Assembly (NCBI RefSeq): GCF_028554725.1 | Contig: NC_071668.1 | Span: forward strand, 23,104,501 to 23,168,500 | Origin: Zeugodacus cucurbitae | Lineage: Eukaryota > Arthropoda > Insecta > Diptera > Tephritidae | Direction: 5' to 3' | DNA length: 64,000 bases | Shown here: one piece after another, positions 35,000 to 48,639 of the stretch | How positions within the stretch are numbered: position 1 is the stretch's first letter | Layout: each line of letters opens with the position of its first letter | Translations under genes and position numbers: made by a program | The notes under the pieces: model-generated | Told to the model about the DNA's origin: nothing | Database searches by the model: none | The model's input: only the letters and a program-made list of their open reading frames with translations

Positions 35000-35485
35000 A
35001 ATGGTGATCCATTTCGAAGTTCCCTAGCTTTTTCAAAGAATTTAAATTTATCTTTTAAATGTTGCCCGCTGCTACGTCTCAGGTGGTCTAATGACACGCG
35101 TGATGTTTTGTTCCAAGGCCTGAATCAAAGCGGGATTGTCCACATATACTTTAAACATTACATATCCTCACAGGAAAAAGTCCAACAGTGATATCACACG
35201 ATCTTAGTCTCGGCCGACTTAAACCGTGAAATTATCTGCTCACCGAAGTATTCTCTCAATAAACTGCGATGTACGTTCTCACTGGCGTCATTTTTGAAGA
35301 TACACAAACAGTGCTGGATATTGTCTATACGATCGAATATTGGGTCTCAAGATGGTTGATGGTACTGCGAATGGTACGCCCCGTAGGCCGATTAAGTTGG
35401 CCATAAGTTGAGGGAAGCGAAGTTCTTTACAGAACATGAATTTTCGTAATAAATTTGAACGTTGTTCAGGCGTAAGTCTTTCCAT
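35000..35485 (-). pseudogene. Internally deleted DD41D-type mariner transposase
   Basis: The minus-strand frame opens MERLTPEQRSNLLRKF, comparable to MNRLTNEQRLQIIEFY of the intact copy at 61216. Later scraps in shifting frames read REYFGEQIISR (intact copy: RENFGEQFISR) and LDHLRRSSGQHL (intact copy: MDHLRRSRGQHL). The catalytic core is deleted and stops are present, so the copy is dead. Confidence 0.75.
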
Positions 35486-35575
35486 GATGAAATATCAAAC
35501 AATACTGAACAAAAAATAACATGACAGCTTGACACGACTCACAGGTGATCTGTCAAAAAGAAAGGCTATTGAAAA

Positions 35576-37033
35576 CAAGAAAGGAAGGCTAAGTTCAGGT
35601 GCGGCCGAACATTTTATACTCTCGCAATTTTATTAAGATAACACACAATTTGACCAATATATTCGGCATAAAGTCCAATAGAATAACGAAAATCATCATA
35701 TATAGTATATGAGGGCTGATGTAATTCCTAAACCGATTTCACTCATTTTCCCACCAAGCTACACTATACACAAGACTATATGCTCACTTAATTTTGCTAA
35801 GATACCTCACATATTAACCGATATATGAGGAATAAAGCCCGCACATAATTAGGTATATGGAAGCTAGGGGAAGTTCTGATCCGATTTTAATAATTCTTGG
35901 AACAGAGACACACAATTAGGAGACAAATTCATCTGAAAATAAAATAAAATATCTAAAAGATTTGTCGATATTTTCGGTGAAAATTACCCTTAGGCACTGA
36001 GTTTTCAAATAGATATCCGGGGCCTTGAAAAGTTATCGGTCCCTTATATATATATTATAAAGTGAACGAATCACCGAATCGAATTATTGTGAACCGACGC
36101 TTGTGAAGTTATTGTGAACCAGGCGTGCTTGTGAACCGATTTCTCCCATTTTTCATTCGTGGGTCAGATTATCAAGAAAATATTATATACCGAATTTCAT
36201 TGAAATCGGTCGAGTAGTTCCAGAGATATGGTTTTTCACCCATAAGTGGGCGACGCCACGCAGCAGCTTCCATCTGCCATTTCTTATGTCAAAATTAGTG
36301 TTTCTGACGTTTTTCGTTAGTGAGTTAACTCACTTTGAATGGGAGGTTGGCGTGGTTATTATCCGATTTCTTTCATATTGCCACGACCACTTAAAAAAAA
36401 ATATATCCAAATGTGCCCCTCCCTAATGCGATCGTTTCACCAAATTTTACTTTCATAACATTATTTATGGCTTAGTTATGATACTTTATGTGTTTTCATT
36501 TTTCGTGTTTTCGGTTTTTGCCATTTTGTGGGCGTGGCAGTGGACCAATTTACTCAAGTTATCGCTTGCATGGACAGACGGGCTGACATCCGGATTTCAA
36601 CTTCACTCGTCATCCTGATCATTTATATTAGGTCTACAACTTTGCTCCCGCCGTTTTCCAATAGATGTCTCTAGGTTCAAGCACTAGTCGATTAAATCGA
36701 TTAAATTGTTTTATATCGATCTGGGACATTTGTGTCAACATTTACCCAACAAAATCTTTGTGTTGATCTGTTTACATCCCAAACGAATTCTCGACATTTG
36801 CGGGAAATTTTGCTTTTCTTTTTTAATTCCAAGAAAAGTGCGGCTGAGGCTCATCGACATTTGTAACCGTTTATTATACAAAAAAAACTTAAATTTACAA
36901 ATAAAAAACCCCGTTATCAAAGTTGTAGACCTGATATACTATATGTATATAACCCCATATCTAATTCTCCTATTTTTGGGTGATACAAACAACCGTTATG
37001 TGAACATAACTATAACACTCTGTGCAACATGGT
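35576..37033 (-). mobile_element. Helentron/DINE-like element H5 (subfamily B), interrupted by a MITE
   Basis: Tail at left (CAAG-AAAGGAAGGC, GTTCAGGTGCGGCCGAAC, ACTCTCGCAA). The sequence runs to about 36627, is interrupted by the TTAGGTCT MITE, and resumes at 36935 with TAACCCCATATCTAATTC and CAAACAACCGTTATGTG. The head is degraded (ACTCTGTGCAACATGGTGC). Confidence 0.75.
36628..36934 (-). mobile_element. Mariner-type MITE family B, copy 1, nested in H5
   Basis: TIRs TTAGGTCTACAACTTTGC and CAAAGTTGTAGACCTGA, with TA at 36626-36627 and 36935-36936. Removing the insert restores the H5 sequence. The interior matches copies at 56245-56586 and 63596-63878 in opposite orientation. No transposase. 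Confidence 0.85.
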
Positions 37034-39369
37034 GCTTTTCGAATTAATTAAAACGTTAAATTAATTAGTTTTAGAAAGGCGTATCCATAATACTTTCAAA
37101 TTCGAAAAATAATAAGGGCTGCCAACACACAGTATTTTAATTATAATTAAGAATACTTACACTATAATTGTTTGAGAAAATTCTGCAAAGCGAATTTATT
37201 TAAGAGAAAAAGTGAGTAATTGTCTCTGTGGATTTAATTAATATGATGGCTTAAATGAGATCAAAACGCATTTGAGGACGCATATTTAAAAACTCATAAT
37301 AATTTGCAAAAACAAAAAAATCAAAAATCTCACACACGCGCCAACTGCAGAGCACCGCAGCGGCAGCACCAGCAACGTTAGTGCCAAAGCATTTTTCAAG
37401 GGCAATTAAGATACTTATTAAAATCGCAAGCACTTAAAGAGCTTTCAACGCACTCCAAGTGGGCGGGTGAGCATCATTCGAGTGACTTGCCAAGGGTGCC
37501 GCAATAACTGCGGTCAGGGTTTCACATTTGCGCATGAGGACGAGGGGTGAAGGTTTGTAATTAACTATATTTATTATTACTTTATTTTTCGTTTTTTTTT
37601 GTTTTTGACTTAACTAAACTGCCGCTGGCTTAATTGCCACAAAAAGTCGGATTATATAGTGAAAGGTGTGTGGGTGTGTGTGTGTAAGTGACTGACGCAG
37701 TGTTGACGGGTGCTGTTGTCAGACCGCCAACGGCGAAGGGTTAACCAAAACAAACAAAATATGCAGTGCATTAAAGCTGTCAACAACTCCACAACGAACG
37801 AACCACGGTGTTAGTCAAAACCACAGCAACACTTACACTTACTGCCACACCGTTAGCTGAACAAAGGCTTCGAAGCCTTGAGCCGAAACCTGCTACAAGG
37901 TTACAGCAACACCTTCACACCAGCCGACGTTACACCTTTTCATTAGTGTCGGCTAAAGATTGCCGCCATTGTTGTTGCACAATTTTTTTCGCAGCATAAT
38001 TACGAGGCGGTTGTAACATTAAAAATAATAACCTCATTTAAGCGAACTGAGCCCAGGCATTTGACATAATTTTCGGAGCTCATCTCTTTGCCGACGCCGA
38101 AGCTGTCCAAGAGAGCACACATACGACAGCACTGCGTTAGGCCCGTCAAGTGGCGCCGACCTAAGTGAACCTAAGTGATAGACAAATACCGAAAAGGAAA
38201 GAAGTGCGAGGGGCCCAGCGCAATTACAAAGGATTACAGCAAGTGAACAAAGTAGTGTAAACAAAAGTCTTCGGAATGTTTGTAGCCAGAAAATACCTCC
38301 ATAAAAAACACTGAGCCCCTTCGTGGCAAAGAGCGCTGCGCTGCGACAGGAAGACGATAGGAAAATGGTAAGGAAGTAGGTGGTAAACGCTGAAAGGCGT
38401 AGATTTGTTGATAGGAAGAGCGAAAAACGGGCACTTACGGCAAGAGAAAACAGGATGTAGCTAAGTAAATGCTTGAGAGTTCGGTGTTGTTGTAAACCCT
38501 TACAGCTTAAGCTTACATTACAAAAGATTTGAGTTTATAAACTAGAGAAATTCGCAATCCCTCTGCGTATCATAGCTACCAGCTGTGCTGTAATGTTGCC
38601 AAGAGTTGTTGTATAACAAAGCCAGAGATGTTGTTTTAACACGCCCTACTTGCCCTCTTCCGTCTGTTGTGCTCAAAATCATTGTTTGTTCTTCACACCG
38701 GCCGGTATAAGTAGCAGCAATTACGATGTTTTAGAAGAAAAGCGCTAAATCTGTCTACCGGAAGTAGTGAAAATGCAAAGAAATGAACTGTGCAGTTTGC
38801 TTTGCACATTTTTTATACAAATAAAATGTTTCTTAGAAACGATTTAGTTTCGATAAAGCTTGAAGCTATATATATGAAGATAAAGTCTATATGTACATAT
38901 ACCATTCTGTAAGAAAAAGAGACATGACTTAAAAATGGTCGTATCGATTTGTTATTCTCTTTGTTTAGTTCATCACCTCCGGTATAAGCTTTGTATTAAG
39001 AAATAGTAAAGTGTTCTAAAAATATTTGATGAAATTTTTAGAATGGTCTGAAGGTTACTTTTTCGAAAAACTCTATAATCGCATTCACACGTCCATTCTA
39101 TGAACCCCTATAATTGTTAGTGTATATTCAAACTTGGCGACTTCTAGCGGCCTTCAATTCAATTTCGAATTTCGGTTTTCCAGAAAGCTGTCTGGAGAAG
39201 TTAGATAAATTTGATTCACTACTTTTGAAGTCTAAAGATGCATACAAATATTAGACTAAACTTATAAATTCAGGTATCTTTCATGCGGAGATTACTGTAA
39301 TCAAATAAAGCCTTCTCGTTTTACCAAGGAGTGTATTTACAACAAGAAATATATGTATTTATTTTAACA
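37034..39369. other. Intronic DNA with a GC-rich, transposon-free island
   Basis: About 37.3-38.6 kb is noticeably GC-richer than its surroundings and has a TG run at 37668-37686. No known repeat was seen. Open frames exist on both strands, but none has recognisable homology. An enhancer or an alternative first exon is conceivable but unsupported. Confidence 0.4.
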
Positions 39370-39736
39370 GACATCCAAACGGCCTTAAAATCACTAAATC
39401 TTTTAGAGTCTCATTGAAGATAGTGAAAAAGAACGCCTTGAGCTATTAGTGGAACCAGCTTCCTACTTCAAGATAAACCTGCAATGGGTTCTAGGACATA
39501 GAGACACTCCAGGAAACTTGTAGACTATTTAAATATATCGCAGATAAGGCTGAGCCTCGGTGGAAACAAACTCTGACTTGGTCAACAACCGCTCATGCCG
39601 ATTACTGACATTTAAAAGGAAGATTAAAGAACTGTAGTAGGAGTGTTAATAGGTAACTGTCTGATTGAAAGACACGCCAGTAAATTGGGAATACCATACA
39701 ATGATTACTATAGAAGCTACCAAGAAGTATATATAA
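39370..39736 (+). mobile_element. Degenerate non-LTR retrotransposon RNase H fragment
   Basis: Frames read LQWVLGHRDTPGN, then (after stops) DKAEPRWK, and near the end CLIERHASKLGIPYNDYY. These match the WVPGH-GI-GNE-AD-LA and LIGTHA-RLGIPYNDFC blocks of I/LOA/jockey-like RNase H and C-terminal regions. The fragment is cut off by Helentron-like copy H6 immediately downstream. Confidence 0.7.
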
Positions 39737-40222
39737 CAAGTAAGGAAAGGCTAAGTTCGGGGGCAATCGAACATTTTATACTCTCGAAATTTATTGATAA
39801 TTGATTAGACCCTTATATTCGGCATATAGAATAACGAAAATCATCATGTATAGCATATGAGGGCAGATGTACGATTTAACTCATTTTCCTCACCATTCCG
39901 CTGCATTCATCGGTACCTTATGTACACATTATAATGTGAAGGAATCAGATGGAATTCAAAATTGAGTTATATGGAAAGTAATAGTGGTTGTGAACCGATT
40001 TCGCCCATTTTCCATCCGGGTCATCAGGTTGTCAAGAAAGTGTTATGAGCAAAATTTCATTGAAATCGATTTTTTTCGCCCATTTTCAATACCAACCTCC
40101 TCAGGGTGCCAAGGAATATATGTATCAAGTTTTATTATGATATTTTAATTTTTACTCAAGTTATCCGTTGCACGGCCAGACGGACGGACAGACACACATG
40201 CGGATTTCAACTCGTCTGAGAC
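39737..40222 (-). mobile_element. Helentron/DINE-like element H6 (deleted copy)
   Basis: Tail CAAGTAAGG with hairpin GTTCGGGGGCAATCGAAC at left, then subfamily B blocks and the CGGACGGACAGAC core near 40182; the head is absent. About one third of full length. Confidence 0.7.
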
Positions 40223-42414
40223 TTGTTAGATTTTGTTGTGTACAACGGCATATCACAACACCAACTCCACATTAAGGAGAGCTTTGATTGAAACTCTGAC
40301 CGCTCACCAATGATAGCAACTTTTGGGACTACTGTGTCAGGTCGAGATTTCAACTCGTCTGAGAGAAACAAAATCAAGGCAACAGCGTGATTCAGATATG
40401 ATATGCTTGTGTCAGAGAAATCCAGTCACAGCGATTTCACAATCCTCCTAAAGGCCTAGCCTAAGTATACATCATCCGTCATCCACTTTACCTACCTACC
40501 TTTCTAACTCGGGTACTAAAAATTTTTCTGCTGTACTCATATATATTTAAAATATTTGAATGTTGTGACCAATATTTTCATCATGATATCTTGCTAACGA
40601 ATAAGACTTTCACTAGCTTAAAAAGGTTCTACAAATTGCTTTCTGTTAGTTGTTTGAGCTAACACGAAAATTATGTATTCATTGCAGTTCTTCCATTTTG
40701 CTATCTTACTATATGTAACATTAAATACTATCTATTTATATATTCACATCTAAGAGTTATCTATGAAAGAGTTGGGTATGTTATATAATGTAAGCAAGTT
40801 TCTCTTGACCATGTATTGCTGCTGTCATCACATTTTTTTGTTGCATCCTTTGCATTTTTACATTCACATTTCACTTGCAATTGTTGGGATTTCTTGGATA
40901 TGTATATAGAATTTTGTATACTTGTGAAATGTATTTCTCTAAATTGCATTGACACAAAAGTTGAACTCGATAAAGAAGCAAGCATTCACATGTGCTTTGT
41001 CGCAGTGTTAGACATTGTTATGGTGCAAATGTTTGTAAGTAATCACATTTAAAGGCTTAGGATTATTTGCTGCAAGTAAAAGTGAAGTTAGTAAATAGGA
41101 GATAGTTGTATAAATTGAAATGCTTTTCATTTCATTTGCATTTTGTTTCTCGAATTATTTTGAGTTTTATTTCTTTTAATTTCTGTTACTTGTCAGAAGC
41201 ATTACGGTCGAAAATTTGGACAGTTTTAATATTTGAGAAGAAATATATTGAAATTAAAATATTTAAAATATTTGAATATATTGTAAACTAGAAAATACTT
41301 TATACTTAATTTACAAAAAAAAATTCGAAATTATGTAGAATTTTTTGGTGACTTTGAAAATATATCTATCATTAGTATATTTGTTCATTCGGATCTAACT
41401 AAGCAAATGTAAAAGTTTTACTCTTCTTCTCTATTTTCGAACAATATCGAAATTCACCGGATATGTCTGCTATACATTTTTCAAATTTTTCAAATTTTTC
41501 AAATTTGTCCAATATTTCAATTCCCGACATTGTTCAGTCAAATACTCACCTCTCAAGGTTGACCGGTTTTCCAAATTCATTGCCATCAACGGAGTACGTC
41601 ATGAAAAGTTGCAAAAAAATTTACTCCTCTTTCACTTTTTTTTCAATAAAGTGGAATAAAAGCGAAATATGAGCTGTGAGGATATGTGCAGAAGGCATAA
41701 AGCGCCAAAGCTCTGTTGGCGATGACTATATTATCGCATGACTGAGCGCTCACGTGGCTACTTCGCCCAAATTCACATTATGTGCATGTAAATGTGTGCA
41801 AATAAGTGTGTATGTGTATATAAGAGCAAAGGGAACATGAACTAAAAGCAATGAAAATAACAGCCTTGCAAATAGTTACAACCAGAAAACAAATATGAAA
41901 GTGCGATGGCTTTGGTCAGTTCGCACACGCTCTACTCCCTCACCGCTTTTTGTTATAGCAAGTGTTTATTGAATTTTTTTGCGAGCAAATTTGTTTTTTT
42001 ATTGGAACATACGTATATATACATACATACATACAAACACTATGCGCAAATTTCGAAGCAAAATACTTGGTTTCCTTCATTTTTGCGATATTTTTTTGGC
42101 CGTTATGACTTTTGTTGGTTAGCCGTGGTGCTAACTGACTATTGCTGGGCTGAGTATACTTTCTAGATATATTTATACATGTATTAGTGAGGTGTGCAGT
42201 GAGGTTGGTACTTCATATATTTATTTGTTTGGCAATCGAAATTCGAATAAAAACTTATTTATTTACATAGTATAATTCTTTTAAAGGGAGAGTAGCTTAT
42301 GTTGAATAAGGGGATATGGAGAAGTTCGTTTCAATTTGAAGCTCAACTTGAACTTTTAAGGGATTAGGATATTCTTCCGTATTTACTATTTACAATTGGT
42401 GATATGAAGTGGAG
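40223..42414. other. Unassigned AT-rich intronic DNA
   Basis: Holds three exact TTTTTCAAA units at 41477-41503 and a short ACATACAT run near 42018-42032. Nothing coding recognised. Confidence 0.45.
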
Positions 42415-42540
42415 TCAGTTCCTTTTCCATATGGTCTTTCCAACGGTGTGGAGGTCGTCCTCTCCTCCGGAGGGTTTTGCATAGTATACTTTCAAGTTGA
42501 AGTGTTCTCATCCATGCCGTCCACATGATCTAGAAGAGGC
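42415..42540 (-). mobile_element. Old RTE-like LINE fragment, Rt5
   Basis: Blocks TCCAACGGTGTGGAGG, CTCCGGAGGGTTTTGCAT, ACTTTCAAGTTGAAGTGTT and CACATGATCTAG align in order with the 3' coding region of copies Rt1-Rt4, with far more substitutions and small deletions. Confidence 0.65.
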
Positions 42541-44961
42541 CATTATAGGTCCCTCAAAACGACTAGCTTTGACAATTAAATTTGGGAGCAAAGCAAACAG
42601 AATGACATTTTTTCTTTCAAGCTTTGTTAAAATGAACTTTACTTAACAACACTGTGAAGATATATGTACATAAAGACTGGACCACCATAGTTTCTTTCAC
42701 TAGTCTAGAAATTTTATTCGGACTCTAAAATGCACTTTAAGCCAAACATCGCTTTGTTTTGAAAGTTCTCTATTTGATAGCCATGTAGGTATAGTGGATG
42801 TTAGACGAGACACCAAGGCCTTTGGGAGGCCTATTGTGTAACCACCGAAACATTAATTTCTACACTACCTCTCTGAGCCAGTATGTGTTCTTGATGAAGT
42901 TAACCAACTTAGAATCAATAAAACTGTGGCCGATAATTGCAATTATTATCCTGTACAAGACCAAAGGATCTTCTTCTTCTACTTCTCGACAGCTTCTACA
43001 TTAATCATTGTATGCTATCCCCAGTCTGTTGGCATGTCTTCCAATCAGACATTAACCTGTTAGCACTTCTACTAGAGTTCTTATGTCATTCCTTTTGAAT
43101 TTCATTAATCGGCTGCACGGCCTTTATTTCAATCAGGTTACGTTTGTCTGATTGTAGCTCAAGTAGTGGCTGTTTCCAAGGAGTCACAGCCAAATCTATT
43201 CGATAGTAACAAATAAGATACCAAGAACATCGGATAGACTGACTTTAAGGGAGAAGTAAAGAATTTAATTTTCTCACTTAACGTAATAAGATTAACGTAA
43301 TCAATCGATTTTCTACCAATCTCGACTTGAGCTACTCTTCCATACTGTCCAAGATATATAGTCGTCATTTCCCTGTAAATAGACAAGCCCGTATACATAT
43401 ACCTCTACTTAGAAGTATATTTGAAAGGGCTGGGAGTTATGGAATTATTGTAATGGTATATGCTCAACTAAATCGATAAAGCCACTGTGGTTATGTGGCT
43501 TTAACACATACATATATAGCCATAAATATTTGAATTGCCACTTGCCAACTATGTTCACATATACACATATCTTTGTGTTCGTCAACGAATGCGTTGATCC
43601 ATTAATTTGTGAGCAATTTCTAAACCCCGCCCGTTAGTCTGACTTTTATTGTACCACTCATCTATATATGTATGTATATCTGTATGGCCGCATTCGATTG
43701 TGTCGTGTGATATTTTTATTGCGCAATATACATGCATTACATGACCACATATATGCATAGATACATATGTACGTACATATGTGTTAAACCGCAAAGGCGG
43801 TTAGATTTGCTTTCAATACAGTCCGAGGCCCTTCAATTGCCATTTATATCTTCTTCAATCTATTTTTAACTAACTGCGCACTCGGCCCGCATTGCACATT
43901 GCCGCCGCTGGAGCGAACCGAATGTTAGACGTGCAGACCAACTGTCCGAATACGAAAACATGTGTGGCTGACTGGCTATTGGCCTTTATGACCTTTCTGG
44001 TTTTCGTTGTTGTGTAATTGGCTTTTCAACTTTTATATGCATGTCGCTGTAGTGGTTATCGACTTGGTTCGAACGGTGAACATTGCCCTCTCACCTACCG
44101 TCCAAAAAGAAAGTATTTCGTTGTCACATACATACAAACATACGTACAGATATTACAAATTGAATAAAATTTTATTGGCTTCGTCAAATTAAATCGAAAG
44201 CGAAAATGCTACCGTTGCCACATTCTGGACATTTTCAGCACATCAAGTTATTGTGCAACTGTGCGAGTAATCGAATTTCATTTTCAAAATCAATACAACG
44301 ACTTTGAGACCTAATCACATAGTCTTCTCGCTTATTATTTTGCTTTGCAGCTAAATTTAAGTCTTTTGTTAAGTGATAGTGAGGTAAAAGGTGTTTATTG
44401 CCATTTCTGTGTGTTCAGTGTTCTACATTAGCGATGTCTTTAATTTGAGAATTTCAAACGTACTCTTATGTTGGAACTTTATTTTCGAAGTTACCAAATT
44501 ATTCTTACCGCAAAGCCCATGATTAAATCAGGTTTATCAAGGATTAATTAAGGGATTTATAACAAGCATTGTGGTAGACCTTCCAAAAATTATATAAATA
44601 ATTAAATTAGAGCGAAGATGTTATTTTAGTGGATTCTCCATGGGCTTCTTAAGAGAGGATCTACTGATCCCAGTTTTGATACCAACTTAACTCACTCTTA
44701 AGCGTGATTTACCAACTCGATTTGAGTAAGAGATATTACTCTTATTTTCTTCTTTGTATTCCAGATATTTACTTTAAACAGGTGATTCATGTGGCAGTAT
44801 GTTCTATATATAGTGGCTAGGGTATATGGACCGGTTTTGTACAAAATGAATTCGTGAATTGAATATAATTTTATGAAGGAACTATTTATTATAAGCAATA
44901 AAATTGAGTGTGGATCGAACTTGTATAACTTTCAATTGCTTAAACCATTGAATTCAATATA
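42541..44961. other. Unassigned intronic DNA
   Basis: TATG/ATAC microsatellites near 43660-43680 and 43740-43780. No gene recognised. Confidence 0.45.
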
Positions 44962-46236
44962 CAGTGAAACCTCTCTTGGACGGACCGTCGAGCTATTATT
45001 GTCCGCCCACGAAATTTCAACTTGATGAATGAAACAAGTAAGGAAGGGCTAAGTTCGGGTGTAACCGAACATTTTATACTCTCGCAATTTATTTAACTTT
45101 ATTAATATTATATAATACACAATTTGACCCACATATTCGTCATATATATTGTATAAAGTCCATTGAAAGCTGGAAACCATAATATTAGACTAGAAGCACC
45201 GAGGACCTCATGTTCGATATATGGAGCCTTGAAAACCTATGGTTCGATTTCGGCGATTTTTAGAAAGGGGCTGCCACACTATAAACATAGTATTTGTGCA
45301 AAGTTCTGCACCGATATCTTCACTAGTACTTACTTTATATATTGTTAAGTATACGATTCAGATCGTCTTCAAAGTTCTGGTATATAGGAAGTAGGCGTGG
45401 TTGTGAAGAGAATTGGCCTATTTTCACAACATATCATTGGGATGTAAGGAAACTATTCAAAACCAAGTTTCATTGAAATCGGTCGAGTAGTTCCTGAGAT
45501 ATGGTTTTTGACCCATAAGTGGGCGACGCCACGTCCATTTTCCATTTTGCAAAAAAATCTGAGTGCATCTCTGCCATTTCATATGTGAAATTTAGTGTTT
45601 CTGACGCTTTTCCTTAATGAGTTAACCCACTTTTAGTAATTTTCAACCTAACGACTGCAGAAAGTTTGGTTTATATAGCTTTATTGATTTGCGAGATAAA
45701 TACAAAAAACCTATTTGAGGGCGGGGTCACGCCCACTTCTTCAAAACAATTACATGCAAATGTGCCCCTCCCTAATGCGATCCTATGTTCCAAATTTTAT
45801 TTTAATGACTTTATTTATGGCTTAGTTATGACACTGTATAGGTTTTTAGTTTCCGCCATTTTGTGGCCGTGGAAGTGGACCGATTTTGCCCATTTTCGAA
45901 AGCAACCTCCTCAGGGTGCCAAGGAATATGTGTTCCAAATTTCATTAACATATCTTAATTTTTACTCAAGTTATCGCTTGCACGGACAGACCGGCAGCGG
46001 GACAGACAGACAGACGGACAGACGGACAGACGGACGGACAGACATCCGGATTTCAAATCCACTCGTCATCCTGATCACTTTGGTATATATAACCCCATAT
46101 CTAACTCGTTTAGTTTTGGGTGTTACAAACAACCGTTATGTGAACAAAACTGTGCAACATGTTGCGAGAGTATAAAAATGTCCCCTCAAGGAAGTGTCCG
46201 TCTAATAGAGGTGTCCCTTAGGAATAAATCTCTCTG
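44962..46236. mobile_element. Pogo-like MITE, copy 2, split by H7
   Basis: The left part, 44962-45034, starts CAGTGAAACCTCTCTTGGAC and runs to TTGATGAATGAAA. The right part, 46174-46236, resumes AAAAATGTCCCCTCAAGG. Copy 1 (23193-23368) has the same two segments joined directly (ATGAATGAAAAAATGTCTGC), giving an empty site for H7. Confidence 0.7.
45035..46173 (-). mobile_element. Helentron/DINE-like element H7 (subfamily A)
   Basis: Complete tail (CAAGTAAGG, GTTCGGGTGTAACCGAAC, ACTCTCGCAA) and head (GTTGCGAGAGTAT). The core is expanded into alternating GACAGACGGACAGACGGAC at about 45995-46045. It sits inside an A-tract of a pogo-like MITE without an evident target duplication. Confidence 0.85.
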
Positions 46237-48639
46237 TACTTGTATTCGAAAAAAACAGTTAAGTACCATAATTGGTCCCCCAAAAACGTGTTCTCCGCAT
46301 TTCTAGGGAATCGCTTTTGGAATATTTATAATCGGCTATTTCATATTTTGGTAGTTCTGATAAAACGTCTATTATGGACTATGCAAGCGATCTTTGTAGT
46401 GTCTTATCCGATTAATAGTAATATGTGGTACATACATAAGTATTGAATATGTCAAAAACCGTAATGAGGGTTTTTGACTTCTCTAGAGTAAGGTTAAAAC
46501 CATAGAATTAAAACCGTAGAATTGGTGGACCCTTATTCGACGCTAAAATGAGTATTGTAAAAGAGAAGCCATTAGCTCTAATAATTGAGTAACAATGTGA
46601 ATATGGCGCTGCGATTCCAAAAAGATCGGATAGGTTTGGAGGGACGCCTTATCTGGATTTAAGCACACTCCAATTTGTATAGTAAGTTCACATACGATCC
46701 AAGCAGAGCTTTGGAAATTGGAGGGGTTTACATAGAAAGGTACTGATTATAACCTTATTGTCCAATCAAATTATTATTAGGAGTTTACTTTCCTGAAAAC
46801 GTTTCAACAGATAATTAATTTGGCTCAAGGAAAAGGCGACGAGCATGAAGTGGAATGGCTTAAAGAATTAAGTGTTCATATTACTCTTTTCGAAAAAGCT
46901 GAAAGTAAAGAGAGAAAATGTTGTAAAAGTTCTGTGATCTGATCTAATCTGGTCTAATCAGATCTAATCTTATCTAATGTAATCTACAAATCTCCTCGAG
47001 TTTTAAAGAAAGTGGGTAAATATTCAACTTTACTTTAAGGCAAACTAATGAGACAAATGGCGTCAGTCTTGCTCCAAGACTGTTATAGAACTAACCAAGG
47101 AGAAGCGATAAAGAAGGAGAAGAACTATTCACGAAGTCTTCCGTTTTATTTTTTTAATTAATATTATTGGATGAAATTATTATAGATTTCGGTGTTTTTT
47201 ATACACTTAAAAGCTCAATTGCAAATAAGTTTGTCCCCTAGATGGACTACTTAATTGTATTCATCTTCTTGTATAATTCCTTGTTCTCTTGTATGCCCAC
47301 ATATATCAATATGATTGATGATTTCCTAATTTGTTTATGAGAACCCACTAACATGACGACACGTAATTATAAATTAATACTTTTTGTATTATTAATAAAT
47401 TGCTTGTTTGTCTAGAAAAGTGCAGCAGTTTACAGCATTACTTCCACAATATACATAAGAATATATACATATGTGGAGTGATACATAAATATGTGTAAGT
47501 GAGTGGCTTTCGAACGTTCACATTCCACTCGAGCGAGAAGAGCAACATCTCAAGTGGTACTCAATCAACTAACTCCCTCAAGCGCATTGGCTATCAACAC
47601 TCCAGCACTTCAGCAGAAGCCTCAACGAGCTGCATAAACGAAGTATCAACATGAAATGCTTTAAAGGCATTTTGTGTCAGGCACGAGTGGCAAGGATTAC
47701 GCATTGTACTACTCGTACTAACTGTAATGCATAAAATGTGCAATAAATACTAAAAGCAATATTGCTGTGGTTTCCCCCTCTGATCACTTAGTTTAGTCTC
47801 TATGACCATTATGCCACTTTGCTGCTATTACCTGTAATTGTTCAATACCTAAAGGAAGGGACCGAAGGAAACGATAAAAATGCAATGAGGCGCAAATGCA
47901 AGGAAGCAATTGTAATGTTGTGTGGCTGTAGTGGCGAAAGTGTAGTGAGTGTTGTTGGCAGATGTTCATGTATACATGAATAGAGATATTCTAACAACAC
48001 AAGTTGGTAATCGTACAAGTAATATATACTCTGATGTAAATATTTGTATGTACTTTGCTTGTGCCAAAAGCCATTTATAGGTAAATATCGAAGTGTTCAT
48101 ACATATCATTGTCTATTCTCGGGTTTGAAGCCTTCTGTGACGTTCTAAAACAAAAGTGACTGAGTTTCGATGAAGATGACACTAATAAGTTCGATGAATA
48201 GACTGATACTGACTGTTAACAGACCTACATTTAGTATGGTTTTATTAGGGTCATCCGGTCAGTTATCGGTTTTAGCTTGTGATATTCCTAAAACTCAAAT
48301 CGTAGTTAAGATGTTACCAAGAATAAATGATAGCAAAAATTGATGTTTAGACATCAGATTTTTAACTGCTTTCGATTTGGAAAGGATCAGCGAAGCGAAC
48401 ACATCTTTTCTTCGATTAGCATTCATACCTTACGATTTTTGTATTCGATTATTTTTTGTCTTTATGATGCAATTTTTAAAATCAATCAAAAAAGTATTTG
48501 CATATTTATTTTAGATAGAAATTCATCATTTAAGGGTCTATACCAGTGTAACTCATGAAAACTTAGGCAATTTTCGTGAATTTTTTTTAAAGAAAGAACT
48601 CGATCGAATGTTTCGAAGTTTGTTGGACATAATCTATAA
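46237..48639. other. Unassigned intronic DNA
   Basis: Apart from a small tandem repeat at 46941-46980, nothing recognised. No coding exon seen. Confidence 0.45.
46941..46980. repeat. Decamer tandem repeat (GATCTAATCT), four units
   Basis: Four consecutive 10-bp units: GATCTAATCT, GGTCTAATCA, GATCTAATCT and TATCTAATGT. Confidence 0.85.
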
